Made by a program: the position numbers and the translations under genes | Shown here: positions 19,645-22,778 of the stretch, piece by piece | Layout of the letters: the number at the start of each line of letters is the position of its first letter | Numbering within the stretch: the stretch's first letter is position 1 | Origin: Chromera velia | Lineage: Eukaryota; Sar; Chromeraceae | DNA: 22,778 bases | Direction: 5' to 3' | Assembly: GCA_018398765.1 (NCBI GenBank) | Contig: JAHBMJ010001078.1 | Location: forward strand, 6,626 to 29,403 | Notes under the pieces: generated by a model | Databases searched by the model: none | What the model saw: only the letters and a program-made list of their open reading frames with translations | Told to the model about the DNA's origin: nothing

Positions 19645-20748
19645 ATGCCAATGAGTGCCTATGTGCACAGCACTTCCCAACAAAGGAATAGAAACTCTGC
19701 GAGCTCTTCAGGAGATGGACAGAGGAAGTCGCACGTTGTGGCAAAGACAGAGATCAAGGTACTGACTTACAGTGAGAAGCTCGGATACCCCAGGTGGAGA
19801 CTGAAATGGAAGCTGTATTTGAAGGCTTTTAAGAGCGCTGTAGGTTAATCTAGAGGTTAATATGACTCTGATTATGCAGATGAGAGTCAAAAGGGGAATT
19901 TTAAGTTTTTAGTTAAACGTCCAGATGCAGCACGCGTTAGCGGAAGCAGCTGGAGTGGATGACACATTTTTTGATATCATCAGTGTAGGGATTAAAGAGG
20001 AGAAGGACTACAAAGAGATCTTTGCAGCAGTTGAGCGCCATTATAGAAAGGAAAAGATGGCCGAGGTGGTGACTACGACGATAACTATGCTGAGCTTCAT
20101 GGCCGACAAGGAGACAGATCCGACTGCTCGTCTGATAAAGTTTGAGAAGGCACTTTCTGCAGTGAGAGGTGCTGAGTACAAGCCTAACGGCTTTATTCAG
20201 CTCGTGATTTTCACTTGTGGATTGTTGAAAGACGATCAAGAGGCTGTGTGGAAGGCTGTGCAGGATAAAAAGCTTCCCACACTCGAAGATGCCAAGAAAG
20301 AGATCGAGGCCATTGGTATAGCCAGAGCCACACAGAAGGCAGAGAAGGGTGACAGTGTAGAAAAAGAGGGGTACCAGGAGTTTGGGACAAGAGCTGAGAA
20401 AGGAAGATCACACAAGAGAGAGGTTAACTTTCAGTCTTCTTCTTGACATGTGTTGAGGGAAAACTTGAGGGTTTCTGTTTTAGGTGTGGTTGTATTAGTC
20501 ACAGCCAGACTCGTTGTGATCTGACAGATGAAGAAATTGAAATGAAGAAAGAGAATGACAGAAAGTTTATGAAAGCACTGGCCAAAAAGAGAAAGAAAAC
20601 AAAGACAGAGAACAAAAATCAGCATAGTGCAACCGCTGCTGTCGCTTAGTATGACGAAGGAGTGTATGAGAGGAAGCATATTGGGTATTACGAACTTTCT
20701 GACTCTGAAGACTTCGGTGACAATTCGTCTGATAGCAGCGGGATTTAG
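19645..20748 (+). pseudogene. Gag with CCHC zinc knuckle, frameshifted
   Basis: Particle protein of the small element. The ATG at 19645 opens a frame with a Ser/Gln-rich start, then VLTYSEKLGYPRWRLKWKLY, typical of copia-type Gag N-termini (a Tyr/Trp-Lys/Arg patch), and stops at 19848. The second part (from about 19925) reads ALAEAAGVDDTFFDIISVG, then FAAVERHYRKEKMAEVV, MLSFMADKETDPTARLIKFE, FTCGLLKDDQEAVWKAV and EIEAIGIARA, stopping at 20446. The third (from 20443) holds the nucleic-acid-binding knuckle CFRCGCISHSQTRC (C-x2-C-x4-H-x4-C) and a Lys-rich helix, then TAG at 20647-20649. The same frame continues in an acidic tail (YYELSDSEDFGDN) to TAG at 20746-20748. Two frame changes lie between 19848 and 19925 or so, and one at 20446. 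Decay is the simplest reading. Confidence 0.75.
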
Positions 20749-20759
20749 AGAAAAACACA

Positions 20760-20895
20760 TTTTTCTTTTTGTCCTGTGTGTTTATGTTTTGAGGAGAAAG
20801 AACCGGGGGTGTGAGAATCAAGGAAGCTGTAATACAGTTGCATTTCTCAGTTTTCTTTTTGTGTTTGTTTGACAGAAAGAATCGGGGGTGAACGA
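20760..20895 (+). repeat. Imperfect duplication with purine tract inside the Gag-only element
   Basis: A block TTTTCTTTTTGT...GAAAGAACCGGGGGTG near 20761-20811 is repeated as TTTTCTTTTTGT...GAAAGAATCGGGGGTG near 20851-20890. Each copy ends in a tract similar to the element's own polypurine tract. Confidence 0.6.
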
Positions 20896-20934
20896 AAAAA
20901 CAGAGAGGGACTCAAAAACGTTGAGAAGTTTCCT

Positions 20935-20945
20935 CGGGGGGTGAT
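20935..20945 (+). other. Polypurine tract of the Gag-only element
   Basis: CGGGGGGTGAT lies directly before the TG of the 3' LTR. The core is shared with the copia-like relic at 584-594. Confidence 0.75.
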
Positions 20946-21333
20946 TGTGAATGTGTGTGTGTAGATCGCTGTAGAATGATGCATTATGGTCTGACGAGGG
21001 ACTTCTGTGCGTAGAAGGACGACGCCGCTAGCCAGGGCGCGCCTCCACAGCATGAAGTGAGTGAGGGGCACTTACATGATCAATGCAGTCCGTGCGATCA
21101 CGTGGAGACGGGAAATGCAAGCTCAAATTTGGCAGGTTGATTTGAAGCTAGCAGAAACGGTTTGAGACAGAAAGGTAAGAGAAAGTAGGATAATGCATGT
21201 ATGACACTACCTCAAGAATGTTGTGTTATGATCAGGTTCTCGAGGCTGGTAGGGTTGTTCTCTATCACTGCGGACTAAGATAGGTAGAAATTCTGAGGGT
21301 GGTTGGCACAGTTAGAAGGTGTCCTCCCTCACA
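20946..21333 (+). repeat. 3' LTR of the Gag-only element (388 bp)
   Basis: Begins TGTGAATGTG and ends CCTCCCTCACA. It contains a 32-base segment at about 21086-21117, missing from the 5' LTR, flanked by the direct repeat AATGCA. Confidence 0.93.
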
Positions 21334-21338
21334 ACTTC
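21334..21338. repeat. Target site duplication ACTTC, right
   Basis: Pairs with 19138-19142. Confidence 0.88.
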
Positions 21339-22384
21339 TTAGGCCAATCGGTGCCTGGGAGTACGACAGAACACCGCGGGAGAACTTAAAACATAAATCT
21401 AATCCTATCATATTCTTTAAATCATGATAATCAACTGCCATAATTTGTTTAAAAGTATATTCAAAGCTAGATTCATATTTTTGATAGTATACGCTCACCT
21501 AGAAGCTCACACAGCAATCTGTACAACACTGGATACAGCAGCAAGTATTACAGTTAAACAACAATGAATGTACGATTGATTTGTTGATTGATACCAAACC
21601 CTATAGGTGGAGTTCAAACTCCTAGTTAAACTCCAAGGCGTTTGAGATTGTTTTCGTTTCAATTCAACTAAGGACAGTGGACGCCGGCGGGAGCGCCACA
21701 TATGCAAATGCCCAGATGCATCTGCATGATTGCGTGCATGGACGACAGAAAAAGAGTGCAGTACAGAGAGTTCAGGAGCTCAATTTTCACCAATTAAGTA
21801 AGAACGAGCGATTCTTTAAAAAGTCTAAAAAGCCGACATTTATTCATTCATCCATTCAACACACAAATTCGCACTCACTCACTTACTTACTGTCTGACTG
21901 ATCAATTGCTGACAATTGGCGGTGGTACAGGAACGGATGGATGCACAGCGATCGCACAGGCAACCAAGACAGCTGAATCTGAAACTTTCAGTGACAAACG
22001 TGCACGTACGTTCACAATAAAAAGGAGCAATGCGGCGAACTAGCTTGACAAAGCCCTGCCTGCCAGGTCAGTCGATTGACGCCCAACCGGCGCGCATGCA
22101 CGCGAAGAAGTTTACAACCAAGTAATTAAGCGTTGTTTCTGCAAGCGAAACACGCTCAACTCGACTAGCGCTATGTAGAGCACCAAGGAAAATGAAAAGC
22201 ACAAAGGAGAGCCTCGCTGAAGCCTCGACCCGACCTCGTTGAGCAAACCTTCTCTCTCTCTTATTTCCACGATCCCTTCTATTTTTTTATCCAACCCTCG
22301 CAAGCGAAGAAAAGAAGAGAGAGAGAAACAACAACTTATCATCTGCCTCCCCCCCCTTCCCTCTTTTTTAATGCCACTCTTCGC
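21339..22384. other. Gene-free stretch
   Basis: Mixed-composition DNA with short CATT/CACT repeats near 21840-21895 and purine/pyrimidine-rich blocks at 22240-22370. The long + frame at 22239-22679 is Ser/Lys/Arg-rich, crosses the candidate minus-strand exon below and has no recognisable content. I see no gene here. Confidence 0.45.
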
Positions 22385-22462
22385 TTATTCCTCGTCGTCT
22401 GTCGGGAGGTCCTCCCCGAAGACCTCTTCGAACACCTCCTTCACTCTCTCCCCAGAGTCCAC
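22385..22462 (-). CDS. Candidate 3'-terminal exon of a minus-strand gene leaving the window
   Basis: On the minus strand a T/C-rich tract ending TTCAACTTTGCAG is followed by a 25-codon frame reading VDSGERVKEVFEEVFGEDL and then an acidic end, PTDDEE, closed by TAA at 22387-22385. A strong acceptor, a short open acidic helix and an immediate stop look like a true last exon. The rest of the gene would lie beyond 22778; the 316 bases to the right look intronic. The fragment is too short to assign. Phase 0 is assumed, because another phase gives an earlier stop. Confidence 0.4.
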   Translation of the reverse strand: MDSGERVKEVFEEVFGEDLPTDDEE

Positions 22463-22764
22463 CTGCAAAGTTGAATCAAAAGAAGTGCAGAGAAAGAGAA
22501 GAGACCAGATGGGAGAGAGGGAAGAAGCGAAAGATTCTTCAGTCACATGTTTCGTCTCCTCCCTCCCTCAAATGATCCGAAAACAGAAAGAGGCTCAAGG
22601 GGGAGACAGACAGAAAGAGCTGACAGAATTTCTAAAAACACCCATGTCCTTCAGAACAAAAAACATACCACACGACTAGGCATAGAACAAAAAATATAAC
22701 ATACCGGCCCGATACAGGACCGGAGAGACACTAAAGAGAATGTCCAAGTACAACGACCCACATT

Positions 22765-22778
22765 CCCCCCCCCCCCCC
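22765..22778. repeat. C homopolymer at window end
   Basis: Fourteen C bases end the window. A sequence that stops inside a homopolymer may be an assembly edge. Confidence 0.9.

Larger units (their letters stand above)
19143..21333 (+). mobile_element. Small Gag-only LTR retrotransposon, TR-GAG-like (2191 bp)
   Basis: Two TG...CA LTRs flanked by a perfect 5-bp duplication enclose 1443 bases. The only recognisable coding is Gag with a CCHC knuckle, followed by a polypurine tract directly before the 3' LTR. No protease, RT, RNase H or integrase motif is seen, and 300 bases separate the end of Gag from the 3' LTR. It would need enzymes from another element. The plant class of terminal-repeat elements carrying only GAG (TR-GAG) is the closest known architecture. 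It could also be an internal deletion derivative of a full copia element. Confidence 0.85.

Noticed and set aside
22239-22679. 146-codon + frame
   Set aside because: Low-complexity Ser/Lys/Arg composition from purine/pyrimidine-rich DNA. It overlaps a more convincing minus-strand exon and intron.

Overview
This window looks like nuclear DNA of a unicellular eukaryote. The genes I can read have GT-AG introns with pyrimidine-rich acceptors, intergenic DNA is long and rich in simple repeats, and much of the right half is LTR retrotransposon. A microbial alga or related protist (for example a chromerid or another alveolate/stramenopile) would fit, but nothing here fixes the taxon.

Left part (1-4800). 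A worn Ty1/copia-type pol end (about 245-588, + strand) runs into a purine tract and a possible 3' LTR. The main host gene follows: a two-exon heliorhodopsin (1861-2661 joined to 3285-3437, + strand). All seven transmembrane segments, the TM3 Glu counterion and the TM7 retinal-binding Lys can be read, and the Lys lies on its own exon. A pyrimidine-rich 3' flank follows.

Middle part (4800-12250). Most is AT-rich and gene-poor. The exception is a minus-strand two-exon gene (7096-7008 joined to 6410-6266) for a 77-residue preprotein with a signal peptide and six cysteines in the mature part. Further right are a precise 56-bp minisatellite made of small palindromes (8267-8885), an AT-rich dispersed repeat, a possible LINE 3' end with a (CTAA)n tail, a GGAT-rich array (about 10420-10995) and two weak candidate exons (11050-11187 and 11377-11605).

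Right part (12254-21338). Two complete LTR elements sit side by side. The first is a decayed 6.6-kb Ty3/gypsy element of chromovirus type on the minus strand (LTRs 12259-12758 and 18369-18846, target duplication TTTAC), with Gag, protease, reverse transcriptase, RNase H, DD35E integrase and a chromodomain-like tail. It interrupts the AT-rich repeat, which resumes on its other side. The second is a 2.2-kb + strand element (LTRs 19143-19502 and 20946-21333, target duplication ACTTC) that encodes only a frameshifted Gag with a CCHC knuckle. It has no pol and resembles the terminal-repeat-with-GAG (TR-GAG) class.

Right edge. A candidate 3'-terminal exon of another minus-strand gene (22385-22462) points out of the window, which ends in a C homopolymer. 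No tRNA, rRNA, CRISPR array or prokaryotic operon was seen. All alignments were made by eye.
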